Source: CAWIUB01 sp963839175
Lineage (GTDB): Bacteria; Actinomycetota; Actinomycetes; Mycobacteriales; Jatrophihabitantaceae
Reading direction: 5' to 3'
Assembly: GCA_963839175.1 (NCBI GenBank)
Contig: CAWIUB010000002.1
Span: 1 to 64,000 of the forward strand
Length of the DNA stretch: 64,000 nucleotides
The notes under the pieces were generated by a model. The model did no database searches, was not told the origin of the DNA, and worked only from the letters and a program-made list of their open reading frames with translations. Shown in pieces: positions 25,783 through 35,067 of this stretch. Each line of letters opens with the position of its first letter. The first letter of the stretch is position 1. A program made the translations under genes and the position numbers.

Positions 25783-27150
25783 TCAGACGGCGGCGACGAC
25801 CGCCGCTACCCGCTCGGCAATCTCACTGGCGTGCGCCATCGTCGCGGCCTCGACCATCACTCTCACGAGCTGCTCGGTGCCTGAGGGCCGCAGCAGGATG
25901 CGTCCGTCGTCGCCAAGCTCCGCTGCGGAGGCGTCGACGGCCCCGGTCACCTGTGCGGACGCGGCCACGGCCGCCCGGTCGCGCACCGGCACATTGACGA
26001 GCACCTGCGGCAGTCGCTGCACCACGCAGGCGAGCTGCGCGAGCGACCTGCCGGTTTCGCTCATCCGGCCCATCACCCGCAGCGCGGTCAGCAGGCCGTC
26101 GCCCGTCGTGGCGGCGTCGGTGAACACCACGTGCCCGCTCTGCTCGCCCCCGAGGGACAGGCCGCCTTCGACCAGCGCGTCAAGCACGTACCGGTCGCCG
26201 ACCGCGGTCGTTCGGACGGCGATGCCGGCGTCGCGCATGGCGTGGTGAAATCCCAGGTTGCTCATCACGGTGGCCACGACCGTGTCGTCGCGCAGCTCGC
26301 CAGCCGACTGCATCGCGAGCGCGCACATGGCCAGGATCTGGTCGCCGTCCACCACGTCGCCGGTGGCGTCGACCGCGAAGCACCGATCGGCGTCGCCGTC
26401 GTGCGCGATGCCCAGGTCCGCGCCCTCGGCGACGACCGCCTTGACCAGATGGTCGATGTGCGTCGAGCCGACCCCGTCGTTGATGTTCAGGCCGTCGGGC
26501 TCGGCGGCGATGGCTGTGACCGTGGCACCGGCCCGTCGGTAGACCTCCGGCGCCACCACCGATGCGGCCCCGTGGGCGCAGTCGACGACAACGTGCAGGC
26601 CGTCGAGACGCACCTGAGCGGCCGCGAGCAGGTGCTCGATGTAGCGGGCCGCAGCGTCCGGACGTTCGCGAACCCGGCCGATCCGCGCACCGGTCGGCCG
26701 GGGGGTCGCGGGCCCCGCCTCGATCGCCGCCTCGATCTCCGATTCGACGTCGTCGGGCAGCTTGCGCCCACCTCGATCGAACAGCTTGATGCCGTTGTCC
26801 GGCATCGGGTTGTGGCTCGCGGAGAGCACGACGCCGAGGTCCGCGTCCAGGTCGGCCGTGAGGAAGGCGACCGCGGGCGTCGGCAGTACCCCGACGCGCA
26901 GCACGTCGGCGCCGGCCGATGTGAGTCCGGCCACCACCGCGGCCTCGAGCATCTCGCCGCTCGCCCGCGGGTCGCGGCCCACCACCGCCACCGGACGGTG
27001 CGATGGGTCGTGCCCGATGAGTACCCGCGCTGCGGCAGCAACCACCGCCAGCGCCAGCTCGGGTGTCAGGTCGCCGTTCGCAAGGCCGCGGACCCCATCC
27101 GTGCCGAAATGGCGCACCGCTGCCTGCCCGCTCTTCGCGCGCGCGCTCAT
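25783..27150 (-). CDS. glmM: Phosphoglucosamine mutase
   Basis: The 455-residue enzyme converts glucosamine-6-phosphate to glucosamine-1-phosphate for cell-wall precursors. It has RHFGTDGVRGLAN, the phosphoserine loop VVLSASHNPMPDNGIKLFD, the metal loop AHDGDADRCFAVD, and RILLRPSGTEQLVRVMVEA. The ATG at 27150 adds MSARAKSGQAA before the usual start and lies within an intergenic repeat; it overlaps the stop of a 33-codon upstream frame (ATGA). A GTG at the VRHFGTDG position would give the standard length and cannot be excluded. Confidence 0.95.
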   Translation of the reverse strand: MSARAKSGQAAVRHFGTDGVRGLANGDLTPELALAVVAAAARVLIGHDPSHRPVAVVGRDPRASGEMLEAAVVAGLTSAGADVLRVGVLPTPAVAFLTADLDADLGVVLSASHNPMPDNGIKLFDRGGRKLPDDVESEIEAAIEAGPATPRPTGARIGRVRERPDAAARYIEHLLAAAQVRLDGLHVVVDCAHGAASVVAPEVYRRAGATVTAIAAEPDGLNINDGVGSTHIDHLVKAVVAEGADLGIAHDGDADRCFAVDATGDVVDGDQILAMCALAMQSAGELRDDTVVATVMSNLGFHHAMRDAGIAVRTTAVGDRYVLDALVEGGLSLGGEQSGHVVFTDAATTGDGLLTALRVMGRMSETGRSLAQLACVVQRLPQVLVNVPVRDRAAVAASAQVTGAVDASAAELGDDGRILLRPSGTEQLVRVMVEAATMAHASEIAERVAAVVAAV

Positions 27151-27248
27151 CGCACCGTTCGCTCCGCTGCTGCACCCCACGAAATCGCTCGCACGATCTC
27201 CCGGGGGCCCCGCCGAGCTCGCTGACGCTCGCTGCGATGCTCACTCAC
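27130..27248 (-). repeat. Intergenic coupling repeat, rpsI-glmM gap
   Basis: Read on the minus strand it starts GTGAGTGAGCATCGC 7 nt after the rpsI stop and ends with the ATGAGCGC...GAAGAGC module at the glmM start. A frame from GTG 27248 encodes 33 residues beginning SEHRSERQRAR and stops with TGA at 27149..27147, inside the ATGA of glmM. The gap is thus spanned by one short frame coupled to the next gene. Confidence 0.75.
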
Positions 27249-27255
27249 CGGCAGC

Positions 27256-27654
27256 TCAGCGCTTCGAGTACTGCGGAGCCTTGCGGGCCTTCTTCAGGCC
27301 GTACTTCTTGCGCTCCTTGACCCGCGGGTCACGGGTGAGGAAGCCGGCCTTCTTCAGCGACGCCCGGTCCTCGGGCTGCACACCGATCAGCGCCCGGGCG
27401 ATGGCCAGGCGCAGCGCACCGGCCTGCCCCGTGGTGCCTCCGCCGCGAAGCGAGGCGATGACGTCGAACTGGCCGTCCTTCTCGAGGGTGACAAACGGCT
27501 CGCGGATGAGCTGCTGGTGCACTTTGTTCGGGAAGTACTCGGCCAGGCTGCGGCCGTTGAGCTTGAACTCACCGGTTCCGGGGACGAGGCGCACTCGGAC
27601 GATGGCTTCCTTGCGGCGGCCGACGATCGGGGCGTTCTGGGTGGGAAGGCTCAT
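27256..27654 (-). CDS. rpsI: Small ribosomal subunit protein uS9
   Basis: The 132-residue protein has GRRKEAIVRVRLVPGTG, LRGGGTTGQAGALRLAIARAL and the basic C-terminal tail ending QYSKR, which reaches the P-site tRNA. It follows rplM with an 91-nt repeat-filled gap. Confidence 0.98.
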   Translation of the reverse strand: MSLPTQNAPIVGRRKEAIVRVRLVPGTGEFKLNGRSLAEYFPNKVHQQLIREPFVTLEKDGQFDVIASLRGGGTTGQAGALRLAIARALIGVQPEDRASLKKAGFLTRDPRVKERKKYGLKKARKAPQYSKR

Positions 27655-27748
27655 CTATAGTCCTTGCTCTTCGCGCGAGCGCTCATCGCGTCGCTCGCTG
27701 CGCACTGTGCTCCCAGCGCGCAACTAGCGCGCAAGCGATGCTCGCTCA
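27651..27748 (-). repeat. Intergenic coupling repeat, rplM-rpsI gap
   Basis: On the coding strand the rplM stop TGA itself forms the start of the repeat (TGAGCGAGCATCGC). Two short frames end at the rpsI start: ATG 27686 to TGA 27651 (MSARAKSKDYR, ATGA overlap) and GTG 27705 to TAG 27655, which directly abuts the ATG and reads ...RSEE-like residues (DERSREEQGL). Confidence 0.75.
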
Positions 27749-28186
27749 CTGGGCTACCTGCTTGATCTCGAACGTGGTGGGCTTCTGGGCGGCGTGTGGG
27801 TGCTCCGGGCCGGCGTACACCTTGAGCTTCTTCAGCTGCTTACGGCCCAGCGTGTTCTTGGGCAGCATGCCCTTGACGGCCAATTCGACGACCCGCTCAG
27901 GCTTGGACTCGAGCAGCTGGCCGACGGTACGCCGGGACAGGCCGCCCGGATAGCCGGAGTGGCGGTAGCGGTATTCGTTGCGCTTGTTGCCAGCGACGGC
28001 GACCTTCGCGGCGTTGACGATGACGACGAAGTCGCCGGTGTCGACGTGCGGTGCGAACTGTGGCTTGTGCTTACCACGCAGCAGCGTGGCAGCATGCGCG
28101 GCAAGGCGGCCGAGTACGACATCGTTCGCGTCGATGACGTGCCAATGGCGGGCGATCTCGCCCGGCTTGGGGCTATAGGTGGGCAC
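27746..28186 (-). CDS. rplM: Large ribosomal subunit protein uL13
   Basis: The 146-residue protein shows HVIDANDVVLGRLAAHAA, DFVVIVNAAKVAVAGNK and KNTLGRKQLKKLKVYAG. The GTG at 28186 gives the standard length and the conserved VPTYSPKPGEI start. It is the first gene of rplM-rpsI-glmM. Confidence 0.98.
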   Translation of the reverse strand: MPTYSPKPGEIARHWHVIDANDVVLGRLAAHAATLLRGKHKPQFAPHVDTGDFVVIVNAAKVAVAGNKRNEYRYRHSGYPGGLSRRTVGQLLESKPERVVELAVKGMLPKNTLGRKQLKKLKVYAGPEHPHAAQKPTTFEIKQVAQ

Positions 28187-28329
28187 GTGACTGCTTTCTA
28201 TTCGGTCTTCACGCCGCTGTCCACTGGAGGAGCCGGGCGGCGCCCCCGCGGTCTGCACCGACTATCCGGCACCAACCCCGAGGCATGGCCGACGCGCAGC
28301 GTTCTGAATCGGCCGCGCACCAGGAAACT

Positions 28330-28358
28330 ACGATACCGGCGCGCGTCAGGTCGGCCAA
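28330..28358 (-). promoter_or_regulatory. Predicted promoter of rplM-rpsI
   Basis: On the minus strand TTGGCC (28358-28353), a 17-nt spacer and TATCGT (28335-28330) form a plausible housekeeping promoter. It would give a leader of about 135 nt before rplM, room for the regulation known for L13 operons. The same -10 hexamer occurs upstream of rpsL. Confidence 0.5.
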
Positions 28359-28466
28359 ATCCCCGGCCAGCTGTTGACGCAACCCTGCGGCACTGGGACG
28401 GTCTATCCGACGAGCGATACGGCATCGGCCTCTGGAGTAGTCGGTGATTCCAAGGAGGGATGCCCG

Positions 28467-28864
28467 ATGACCGAGGGCATTGGCAATCTGCTCAGCGGCC
28501 TGCTCGGCCAGGGTGGCAGCGGGGGCAACATCCTGCAGTCGCTGCTCAAAGTGGTCGGATCGCAGGCTGGCGGGCTCGGCGGTCTGCTGTCCAAGTTCAC
28601 CGGCGGCGACTCGCCGATCGCCAACCAGGCGGCGTCCTGGGTCAGCACCGGCGACAACAAGCCAGTTTCACCGGACGAGGCCGAGCAGGCCGTCGGCTCC
28701 GAGACGGTGGCCAAGGTCGCCGAGGATGCGGGGGTCTCGCAGGAGGAGGCGAAGACCGAGCTGGCCGGCGCGCTGCCGCAACTGGTCGACAAGATCACCC
28801 CGGACGGCAGCTGCCCGACCTCGGGGCGCTCAGCGGCGCCCTCGGCAAGTTGCTCGGCCAGTAG
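28467..28864 (+). pseudogene. YidB/DUF937-like protein with a 3' frameshift
   Basis: From ATG 28467, with AAGGAGGG upstream, the frame encodes GIGNLLSGLLGQGGSGGNIL, SPDEAEQAVGSETVAKVAED and EEAKTELAGALPQLVDKITP, as in YidB-like proteins. After TPDG the frame loses similarity, while the next frame gives LPDLGALSGALGKLLGQ and a stop at 28864. Adding one G near 28806 would restore the normal 131-residue protein. The defect affects only the last 18 residues, and could be a sequencing error. Confidence 0.8.
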
Positions 28865-29032
28865 TTCACTACCGTGCGTAGCTCCTCTGCTGCACGCAGC
28901 GAGAATTTCGCCCACAGCGCATTCATCCTCGGCGCCGTACCTACCGCGGGTATGTACTATTCCGCGCGGCGCGCCGGGGCGTCGTAGGGAGGGTCCGGCC
29001 GAACCCAGCAGTCGAGGAGGAATCGCCGGACT

Positions 29033-30736
29033 ATGGCAGGCAGGCACGTTGCGCCACGCGGTGAGCAGGACCCGCTGGCCCGCGGCACTCGCCGACGCAG
29101 CGGCCGCATCCTCGTAACGGTCGAGGTAGTGCTGCTGCTGGCTGCGGCGGGCACCGCGACCGCTCTCGCACTGCGCGCCCGCGACCAGCACCAGTCCGCA
29201 GCCGCGGCCGCCCCCAGCTGCACCGGCGAGGTGTCGGTACCGGTAGTCGTGGCACCGGCCATCCAGGCAGCCGTCGGCGCCATCGCAGACCAGTGGGACG
29301 CCTCGCGCCCAGCGGTGCAGGGGCGCTGCATTCGCGCCGTCGTCACCGCCCAAGACTCCGCCGTCGCCACGAAGTCGCTCGCCTCCGGAGCCGCTGCGGC
29401 GATGTGGATTCCGGACTCCACGCTGTGGAGTGGGAAGCTGGCCGCGGCGTCGCCGGCGCTTGCCTCAGCCGTCAAGGTCGACGCATCGATCGGCAGCTCT
29501 CCACTGGTCGTAGCCGCGCCGCCGGGTAAGGCCGCAGCGATCGGCGCCGCCGCGAAAGCCGGCTGGGCGGGCGCGCTCGCGGGCCCGTCCCTGGTGACGG
29601 TCACCGATCCGACGGCGACCGCGGCCGGCGCGCTCATCGTCTTGGGCCTCAGTGCCCAGAACAGCACCGTCCCGGGAGCGGCCGCCAAGCTGGTCGGCCT
29701 CTATATCCGGCTGCAGGCCGCAATGCTGCCCGATTCCGCGACTGGGCTCACCGCACTGCAGGCGCAGCCCAACGCCGCGCCGGGGTTCGTCACGAGCGAA
29801 CAAGACGTCTTCCTAGCGAACCGGAACAAGACTTCGCCAGTGGTTTCCGCTGTGTATCCGACCGGTGCCACCCCGATGCTCGACTTCCCGATGGTGCACC
29901 TGGCGCGCGCTGGAGCCGATCCGCTCGTGCTCGCCGCCACGGCGCAATTCGAGCACCAACTCACGACCTCGGCGGCACGAGCGCACTTTGCCGACGCCGG
30001 CCTGCGGGACCCAGCCGGCGCGCCGCTCACCCTGGACAGCGCAACGACGGGTATCTCGGCGCAGCGCGTCACACCCGCGCCGGCGACGATCACGCCGGCG
30101 CAGCAGGCGGCCGCTCTGCGGCTGTGGTCCGCTGCCGCCAAGCCGTCCCAGCTGCTGGCCGCCATCGACGTGTCCGGCTCGATGGGCGACAACTCAGGCA
30201 ACGGCAAGTCGAAGATCCAGGTGGTGACAGCCGCGGCCGAGACTGCCATGACCCTGGTTCCCGACGACTGGACGCTCGGGCTCTGGATGTTCTCGGTGCA
30301 CGACCCGCCGGCGACCGACTGGACCGAGCTTGTCCCGCTCGGGCCGGTGAAAGCGCAGCGCCGCACGCTCACTGGTGCGGCAGCGACCCTGCCGTCCCGC
30401 GTGGGTGGCAATACCGGGCTCTACGAAACGGCGCTCGCCGCGTTCGAGGACGTCTCGGGGCATTACGACCCGGCCAGCGTCAACGTCGTGGCACCACTCA
30501 CCGACGGCGCCAACGTCGACCCCAACGGCATCACCCTGCCCACCCTGCTCAACCGGCTGAAGACCGAGTACAACCCGGCCAAGCCGGTTCGCATCGTCAC
30601 CATCGGGTTTGGCGCGGATGCCGACGCGGGTGCGTTGAAGCAGATCTCCGACACGACGCATGGCCAGAGCTACATCGTGAAGGACCCGAAGGACATCCTG
30701 GGCGTGGTACTCGACTCGGTCATCGCGAACAACTGA
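29033..30736 (+). CDS. Exported or membrane-anchored protein with solute-binding-like and VWA domains
   Basis: The 567-residue protein has a basic N-terminus, one transmembrane segment (ILVTVEVVLLLAAAGTATAL, about 26-45), then a substrate-binding-protein-like region (about 60-350) and a C-terminal von Willebrand A domain. The MIDAS motif DVSGSMGDNSG starts at residue 379, with the Thr/Gly positions in VGGNTGLYET and the Asp in PLTDGANVD. Proteins of this build occur in actinobacteria, but a specific partner or substrate is not evident. Neighbours give no pathway. Confidence 0.88.
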   Translation: MAGRHVAPRGEQDPLARGTRRRSGRILVTVEVVLLLAAAGTATALALRARDQHQSAAAAAPSCTGEVSVPVVVAPAIQAAVGAIADQWDASRPAVQGRCIRAVVTAQDSAVATKSLASGAAAAMWIPDSTLWSGKLAAASPALASAVKVDASIGSSPLVVAAPPGKAAAIGAAAKAGWAGALAGPSLVTVTDPTATAAGALIVLGLSAQNSTVPGAAAKLVGLYIRLQAAMLPDSATGLTALQAQPNAAPGFVTSEQDVFLANRNKTSPVVSAVYPTGATPMLDFPMVHLARAGADPLVLAATAQFEHQLTTSAARAHFADAGLRDPAGAPLTLDSATTGISAQRVTPAPATITPAQQAAALRLWSAAAKPSQLLAAIDVSGSMGDNSGNGKSKIQVVTAAAETAMTLVPDDWTLGLWMFSVHDPPATDWTELVPLGPVKAQRRTLTGAAATLPSRVGGNTGLYETALAAFEDVSGHYDPASVNVVAPLTDGANVDPNGITLPTLLNRLKTEYNPAKPVRIVTIGFGADADAGALKQISDTTHGQSYIVKDPKDILGVVLDSVIANN

Positions 30737-30816
30737 TGTCGCTCGGCGACGGATAGCGATACCCCCAGCGAGCTACGCCGCCGGTACTTCGCCAGGACGC
30801 GTGATGCCCAGGTCAG

Positions 30817-32208
30817 TCACAACGGCGGCGGATCGCGATCGTCCGGCGATTCATCCTGCCTCGCGGGTGTTCGTTCGGGCTCGTTGATGGGGTATTCGGG
30901 GGCGTGGGTCCGGTAGCGGTGCCCGGTCGGCGCGATCCACGTATAGCCACCGCCGGGCTCTGGTTCGACTTGCCAGCCGGCTTCGTCCTTGGCCGGATGA
31001 TGCCGCGTGCACAGCGCCTGATTGTTCAGTTCACTGGTGCCGCCTCCGCGGCTGTACTGCGCGCGATGGTCGATCTCGCAGCGTTCGGCGAGCCGTTGGC
31101 AGCGCGGAAACACGCAGGTCTGATCTCGGGCGATGACGAATCGTCGTAGGTCAGCGGGCGGACGATACGTGCGCCGTCCGTAGTCGATCAGCTGGCCGTT
31201 GACCGGGTCGAGGACCATACGCCGCCAGGTGCCCGTGGGATCCCCGGCCAGCCGTCTGGCTACCTCCGCGGGAATTGGACCGTGACCGGCCAGCTCACCG
31301 GGTATTTGGTCCAGCCCGAGCAGCGTCGACAGCGCCACCGTGACATGCACACTCGGCCGGAGCCCCTGCGCCTTCGGCAAGGCGTCGTCATACAACGCCG
31401 CCCCGGCCAGATCGACGAGCGCGTCGGCTCGCCGCTGGTCCACGGTGCGCGGGTCGCCGTCCCAGGTGCCAGCCGCCATCGCGTCGAGGACCGCCATGAT
31501 CGCCGCCGCACCCTCCGCCGGGAGCAACGCCCACAGGCTGGCCATCCCGTCGTCCAGCGGCCGAACGCAAACCCGCCGGTCCTTCATGGCGGCCGATCGC
31601 CGCTCATTCGATCCGCGTGGATCGGCGGCCTGTACCGCCCGCCGCACACTCGCCCGGAACTCCCCCACCGTCTGCTCACCAACCCGGCGGTGCGCTCGAG
31701 TCTCGATCTGTCCGACGACCTCATCGGGGTATGGCTCCACCGCCTCTGCCAGCGACCGGGCGTGCAGGTAGGAAATCGCTCCCGTATCGAGCAATTCCAG
31801 GGTGCGTGGCAGGCGCGCGGTGAGCGTTCTCGCCACGTCCAGCCGATCCTGCGCCGTCTGACCGGCCAGTCGCAATGCACAGCCGACGTCCTCGCGCACC
31901 CAGTCCCGCCCCATCGGATCGACCGTCTCCCCGCGGTGCGCATCCATCGTGGCGAGCACCCGCTGCTGCAGGCCCGACAACCAGGCCAGCTGCCGCTCCA
32001 ACGCCACCAGCAGGTCGACACGCCCCGCAGCGTCCAGACGCTGCGGATCCAACACCTCAAGCGCCGTCGCCGCGGCCGCTCCCGGTCCTCCGACGGCTAG
32101 CGCGGCCGCAGCGTCAGACGGGTGCGTCACTGCATCGAACAGTCCCGCCGAGGGGACCGCATCGAGCCACCGCGGAGGCTCCCGCCGCTCCCACTCCGAG
32201 TCGCTCAT
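30817..32208 (-). CDS. DUF222 domain protein with C-terminal HNH endonuclease motif
   Basis: The 463-residue protein has the all-helical DUF222 region (about 40-330) and an HNH nuclease module near 375-425: CVFPRCQRLAERCEIDH, then RGGGTSELNNQALCTRHH. The CxxxC and C..H pairs suggest a zinc-stabilised fold. This large family is multicopy in high-GC actinobacteria and is often found in mobile or repetitive contexts; its biological role is unclear. Confidence 0.93.
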   Translation of the reverse strand: MSDSEWERREPPRWLDAVPSAGLFDAVTHPSDAAAALAVGGPGAAAATALEVLDPQRLDAAGRVDLLVALERQLAWLSGLQQRVLATMDAHRGETVDPMGRDWVREDVGCALRLAGQTAQDRLDVARTLTARLPRTLELLDTGAISYLHARSLAEAVEPYPDEVVGQIETRAHRRVGEQTVGEFRASVRRAVQAADPRGSNERRSAAMKDRRVCVRPLDDGMASLWALLPAEGAAAIMAVLDAMAAGTWDGDPRTVDQRRADALVDLAGAALYDDALPKAQGLRPSVHVTVALSTLLGLDQIPGELAGHGPIPAEVARRLAGDPTGTWRRMVLDPVNGQLIDYGRRTYRPPADLRRFVIARDQTCVFPRCQRLAERCEIDHRAQYSRGGGTSELNNQALCTRHHPAKDEAGWQVEPEPGGGYTWIAPTGHRYRTHAPEYPINEPERTPARQDESPDDRDPPPL

Positions 32209-32323
32209 GTGTTCGATTCTATCGTCGACTCCGACGTCTGTCCAGCCGGAATCGCCGATATCTATTGATGATTGTGCGTTGGAGCGCTCAACTATCGACC
32301 GAGCCCATCGGCGTGGTCAGCGG

Positions 32324-33277
32324 TCATCGCGCGGGGATCACCGCGGACACGCTCTGCAGTAGCTTTTCCACGTCATCGCCCCAGTGCGAGGCGATCACCA
32401 GATCCCGGGCTGGGTCGATCCACAACAGGTGCTTGCCGCCATTGCCTCGCGCGAGCCTGCCTGACGCGGGAGCGGTAGGGACAACCCTGTGGTCGGAGTT
32501 CATCCACCACAGGAGACCGTAATTGGGCTTCACGTCGCACGGCGTCCAGCTTCGAGCGATCCACTCGGAGCTCAGCAGCTGGCGGCCGTCCCGCTCGCCA
32601 TTCGCCAAATAGAGCTGGCCAACCAGGGCCAGGTCGGCGGCCGACATCCACAGGCCGCCGCCCCAGTGTGCGCCACCACTCACGACTGGGATTGGGCCGT
32701 TCACCGACATCGACTACCGAATCGGTGTATCCGTGCCACGACCACGACGAGGAGGCGCCCAGCGGGTCCATGATGTGTTCACGCAACACCTCAGGCAGAG
32801 ACCGTCTAAGCAGCACGGTCAGGGCCAGCGCGACGAGGTCGACCCGCACGTCGTTGTACGCCCACCCCGACCCTGGTGGCCCGCCTTCAGGTTCGTCGCC
32901 CTCGCGCCGGCTCTGCGCGTCGACTCGCGTGGGCTTTCCCCACAACTCACCGTTCCATTGACTCGTCTGCTGTAGCAAGTGCTTCCACGTGATCGCGCGC
33001 CCATGCGCCGTCGAGGAAAGCACCGGCAGCTCGATGCTCACTACCACCGGGGTGTCGAGGTCAGGCAACAGCCCATGGTCGAAGGCGACGCCGGCGACGG
33101 CCGAGAGCACACTCTTCGTTGCGCTGAACAGCATCTCGGGCACGGTGACGTCGCCCCACTGGGCAATCACTTGGCCGCCGTGCACGATCACCCCGCTGGC
33201 ACCCGATCCATCCAGCAGGGGACCAGACACCTCCTGTGAGACTCGTCGCTGACCTGGCGTGACAGGTACTCCGCCAT
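32324..33277 (-). pseudogene. Serine hydrolase (beta-lactamase fold) with two frameshifts
   Basis: Three pieces in alternating frames form one gene. The first, from ATG 33277, reads MAEYLSRQVSDES. The middle piece has VIVHGGQVIAQWGD, the SxxK motif in LFSATKSVLSAVAG, and WAYNDVRVDLVALAL. The last has SGGAHWGGGLWMSAADLALV, a conserved region, and ends KLLQSVSAVIPAR. Shifts lie near 33240 (an extra CA) and near 32700. The intact N-terminal region of the family also seems missing. Confidence 0.8.
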
Positions 33278-33377
33278 GTCGTCGATACCGGAGGTGGCAC
33301 TCTCATGCTGCTCGGCCGCCGCGGCCTGAATTACCTGCAGGCCGCGACAATCGACAGCAACTCCCACAGACCGGATG

Positions 33378-35003
33378 TTATCGCCGTGGGGTACGACGGA
33401 CGCGCTGCTCGTCGAACACGGCCTGGTCGGACTCGTACAGTCCACCGTCCGCGCCGAAGATCAGGAACCGGTCGAAGGAGCGCGCGAACCACCGGTCGTG
33501 GGTAGCCGCGAGCACCGTGCCGTCGTAGGCGTCGAGCGCCTCCTCCAGGGACTCGGCGCTCAGCACGTCCAGATTGTCGGTCGGCTCGTCGAGCAGCAGC
33601 AGCGTCGTGCCGGAGAGCTCCAATAGCAGGATCTGAAACCGCGCCTGCTGGCCACCCGACAGGGTGCCGAACCGCTGATCCCCTTGCTGCTGCAGGCCGT
33701 ATCGGCGCAGCGCGCTCATCGCCCGTCCGCGATCGACGCCGCTGCGGCCCGACTCGCCGTGCCAGAGCAGGTCGATCAGCGTGCGGTCGATCCACGACGG
33801 GTGGGTGTGCGTCTGGGCGAACAGGCCCGGCACGACCCGCGCGCCGAGCCGCCAATCACCCGTGTGCGCAACGGATTCTCCGCCGAGCAGCCGCAAGAAG
33901 TGCGACTTGCCAGCGCCGTTCGAACCGAGCACGCCGACCCGCTCGCCGTAGTAGATCTCCGCATTGAACGGACGCATCAGCCCGGTCAGCTCCAGTCTCG
34001 AGCACGTCACGGCGCGCACGCCGGTACGGCCGCCGCCGAGACGCATCGACACCCGCTCATCCGAGGGCTTGTCCGGAGGCGGCCCGGCGGCCTCGAAGCG
34101 TTGCAGCCGAGCCAGCATCACGCGGTACTTCGGTGCCATCGAGTCGTAGTACTTGGCCTGCTGCTGCAGCGTTCGCACCAGCTCTTTCAGCCGCGCGTGC
34201 TCCTCCTCCCACCGGCGGCGGAGCTCGGCCATCCGGTCGTGCCGAGCAGTCCGGGCGTCGTGGTAAGAGACGAAGCCCCCGCCGTGCACCCACGCCGTTC
34301 CACCCTCGACAGTGACGATGCGATCAGCGACCCGGGCCAACAGTTCCCGGTCGTGACTGACGAACAGCACGGTCTTCGGCGTCTCGATGAGCCGCTCCTC
34401 CAGCCAGCGCTTGGCCGGTACGTCGAGGTAGTTGTCCGGCTCGTCGAGCAGCAATACCTCGTCAGGGCCGCGTAGCAGTGCCTCCAGTGCAAGCCGTTTC
34501 TGCTCGCCGCCGGACAGCGACGTCAACTCCCGGTACTTGCACCGCTCGTATGCCAGGCCCAGTGCCGCAACCGTGACGGTGTCCCACAGCACCTGCGCGT
34601 CGTATCCGCCGGCATCGCCCCAGGCCGTCAAGGCATGCGCGTACGCAAGCTGGGTGCGCTCGTCATCGTGCTCCATCAACGCGAGCTCGGCCGACTCCAG
34701 CTCGGTCCACGCGGCCCGCACTGCGGGCGGTGCAAGCGACACGAGGAACTCCTGGACGGTGGTGGAGTCTCGCACCGATCCGATGAACTGGCGCATGACG
34801 CCGATGCCGCCGGAACGGGCGATCGCGCCGCCTTGCGGAATCAGGTCGCCCGCCACGATCTGCAACAGCGTTGTCTTGCCCGAACCGTTCGCGCCCACCA
34901 GCGCGGCCTTGACGCCCTCGCCGACCCGGAACGAGACCTCGTCGAGCAGCACCCGCCCGTCCGGCAGCAGGTGCCGGACTCCGGCGACGTCGAGATAGCC
35001 CAC
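33378..35003 (-). CDS. ABC-F family ATP-binding protein
   Basis: The 541-residue protein has two ABC domains and no membrane segments. Walker A motifs are GANGSGKTTLLQ and GSNGAGKSHFLR; signature motifs are SLSGGEQKRLALE and TLSGGQQARFQIL; Walker B regions are LLLDEPDNYLDV and LLLDEPTDNLDV. A charged linker (RRRWEEEHARLKELVRTLQQ) separates them, as in EttA-like factors that act at the ribosome. Antibiotic resistance is possible for the family but not shown. The start codon is GTG. Confidence 0.94.
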   Translation of the reverse strand: MGYLDVAGVRHLLPDGRVLLDEVSFRVGEGVKAALVGANGSGKTTLLQIVAGDLIPQGGAIARSGGIGVMRQFIGSVRDSTTVQEFLVSLAPPAVRAAWTELESAELALMEHDDERTQLAYAHALTAWGDAGGYDAQVLWDTVTVAALGLAYERCKYRELTSLSGGEQKRLALEALLRGPDEVLLLDEPDNYLDVPAKRWLEERLIETPKTVLFVSHDRELLARVADRIVTVEGGTAWVHGGGFVSYHDARTARHDRMAELRRRWEEEHARLKELVRTLQQQAKYYDSMAPKYRVMLARLQRFEAAGPPPDKPSDERVSMRLGGGRTGVRAVTCSRLELTGLMRPFNAEIYYGERVGVLGSNGAGKSHFLRLLGGESVAHTGDWRLGARVVPGLFAQTHTHPSWIDRTLIDLLWHGESGRSGVDRGRAMSALRRYGLQQQGDQRFGTLSGGQQARFQILLLELSGTTLLLLDEPTDNLDVLSAESLEEALDAYDGTVLAATHDRWFARSFDRFLIFGADGGLYESDQAVFDEQRVRRTPRR

Positions 35004-35067
35004 GACCGGTCAGTGTGCGGCACGAGCGACCGTGCCCGCATCCTCATATCGGTGGAGAATCGGCCTC

